Assembly: GCF_031979925.1 (NCBI RefSeq)
Contig: NZ_DALZFB010000002.1
Span: 186,001-250,000 of the forward strand
Source of the DNA: Pseudescherichia sp031979925
Lineage (GTDB): Bacteria; Pseudomonadota; Gammaproteobacteria; Enterobacterales; Enterobacteriaceae
Direction of reading: 5' to 3'
Length of the DNA: 64,000 bases
Part shown: positions 63,513-64,000 of the stretch, in pieces
How positions within the stretch are numbered: position 1 is the stretch's first letter
Layout of the letters: each line of letters opens with the position of its first letter
Notes under the pieces: model-generated
Databases searched by the model: none
What the model saw: the letters and a program-made list of their open reading frames with translations, nothing else
Told to the model about the DNA's origin: nothing
Translations under genes and position numbers: made by a program

Positions 63513-64000
63513 ATGGATGAAAAGATGGCGACGGATGAGTATCACTACCAGTTTATGGCAGAGCCTGTGACCTCTGTAACGGGCCAGCTGCTGGGCGTTG
63601 AGATAAGCACTCAGCTGGAGAGTAAAGGTCTGCGCACGCAGCATCCTGAACTTATCATCAGCATGTGGCGTCCCGAGGCGAAACGCAATTTCCTTTATGC
63701 TCAGCTTTCAGCAATTGCGAAGCAGGCGGCCTGGATCCGCAGGCGGGGCATCTTTGTCTCGCTGCCCGTTTATGATGAAGAGTCGGCGGTGCTGCTCAGC
63801 TATGACAATGCCCTACGCGGAGCGCTGTCGGCCCTACCCTTCGTTAAGCTGGCGCTCTCTGAGAAGATCTGTTCGGTACGGGATGAAATTACGGGAACGT
63901 CTAACGCCATTTGGCTGGACGATCTTGGGAAGGGTAGCGCGGATGTATCGGGCCTGGTCGCCTGTCGTTACGAGGCCGTAAAGCTGGAAACCACCTTTTT
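63513..64000 (+). CDS. degenerate EAL-domain protein (partial, C-terminus missing)
   Basis: An open frame runs 162 codons to the window edge without a stop. The sequence has the layout of an EAL domain: LLGVEISTQL in place of the EAL motif, IFVSLPVYDEESAVLL in place of the VNLSP strand, and WLDDLGKGSADVSGLVACRYEAVKLE in place of ALDDFGTGYSSL...VKID. The glutamate of EAL and the DDxG pair are kept, but A-L, the NLSP asparagine and the LELTE glutamate are replaced, so cyclic-di-GMP hydrolysis is doubtful. It resembles non-catalytic EAL regulators such as YdiV more than working phosphodiesterases. The start may be 63513 or the in-frame ATG at 63525, which has the better GGATGAAAAG ahead. K-12 has acyP at this place. 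Confidence 0.8.
   Translation, partial: MDEKMATDEYHYQFMAEPVTSVTGQLLGVEISTQLESKGLRTQHPELIISMWRPEAKRNFLYAQLSAIAKQAAWIRRRGIFVSLPVYDEESAVLLSYDNALRGALSALPFVKLALSEKICSVRDEITGTSNAIWLDDLGKGSADVSGLVACRYEAVKLETTF

Noticed and set aside
63697..63981. 94-codon frame near the right edge
   Set aside because: It is out of phase with the longer EAL-domain frame that runs to the window end and shows family features.
1..64000. CRISPR arrays, prophage genes, transposases, tRNA or rRNA genes
   Set aside because: No regularly spaced repeats, integrase or transposase motifs, or cloverleaf sequences were seen anywhere in the window.

Overview
The window is ordinary enterobacterial chromosome from the focA-to-rlmI interval, corresponding to about minutes 20-22 of the Escherichia coli map. 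Nearly every protein aligns from end to end with an E. coli K-12 counterpart from memory, usually with only scattered substitutions. Coding DNA looks clearly above 50 % GC. Several E. coli loci are missing at their usual places: ycaL between aroA and cmk, and the ssu sulfonate and elf fimbrial genes between pepN and pyrD. An EAL-domain gene sits beside rlmI where K-12 has acyP (yccX). This fits an Enterobacter/Leclercia/Lelliottia/Kosakonia-like member of the Enterobacteriaceae; I cannot name the species from the sequence alone. I saw no tRNA, rRNA, prophage, insertion sequence, CRISPR array or broken gene.

Layout. 1-3.6 kb: focA (cut by the window edge), ycaO and ycaP. 3.8-9.3 kb: serC-aroA, cmk-rpsA and ihfB, which are amino acid, nucleotide and translation functions with clear hairpin terminators. 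9.5-16.8 kb: ycaI-msbA-lpxK, ycaQ and ycaR-kdsB, centred on making and flipping lipid A/Kdo lipopolysaccharide. 16.9-18.6 kb: ycbJ and elyC, convergent. 18.7-25.9 kb: cmoM-mukF-mukE-mukB, the condensin operon with overlapping genes. 26.1-29.3 kb: ldtD, mepK and gloC, the first two being peptidoglycan 3-3 crosslink synthesis and cleavage. 29.4-35.2 kb on the minus strand: pncB, asnS, ompF and aspC, each with its own terminator or promoter. 35.4-45.2 kb: pepN, pyrD, zapC, ycbX, rlmL and uup. 45.2-49.1 kb: pqiABC and rmf. 49.2-51.5 kb: lonH and fabA on the minus strand. 51.7-54.2 kb: matP, ompA and sulA. 54.4-63.3 kb: tfoX, yccS, yccF, helD, mgsA, csgI, yccU, hspQ and rlmI. The right edge holds the 5' part of a degenerate EAL gene.

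Together the genes cover envelope construction (MsbA, LpxK, KdsB, ElyC, LdtD, MepK, PqiABC, OmpF, OmpA, FabA), chromosome structure and division (MukBEF, MatP, ZapC, SulA, IHF, HelD) and translation (S1, AsnRS, RlmL, RlmI, CmoM, Uup, RMF). Regulatory sites readable in the sequence include an FNR-type box before focA, a CRP-type box before serC, OmpR-type boxes and a promoter before ompF, a PurR box and start-switching hairpin before pyrD, FabR and FadR sites before fabA, and a LexA box before sulA.

I did not find a new multi-gene system. The items most worth a second look are the degenerate EAL gene at the right edge, a strong terminator upstream of rlmI with no known gene feeding it, and the altered gene order relative to K-12.
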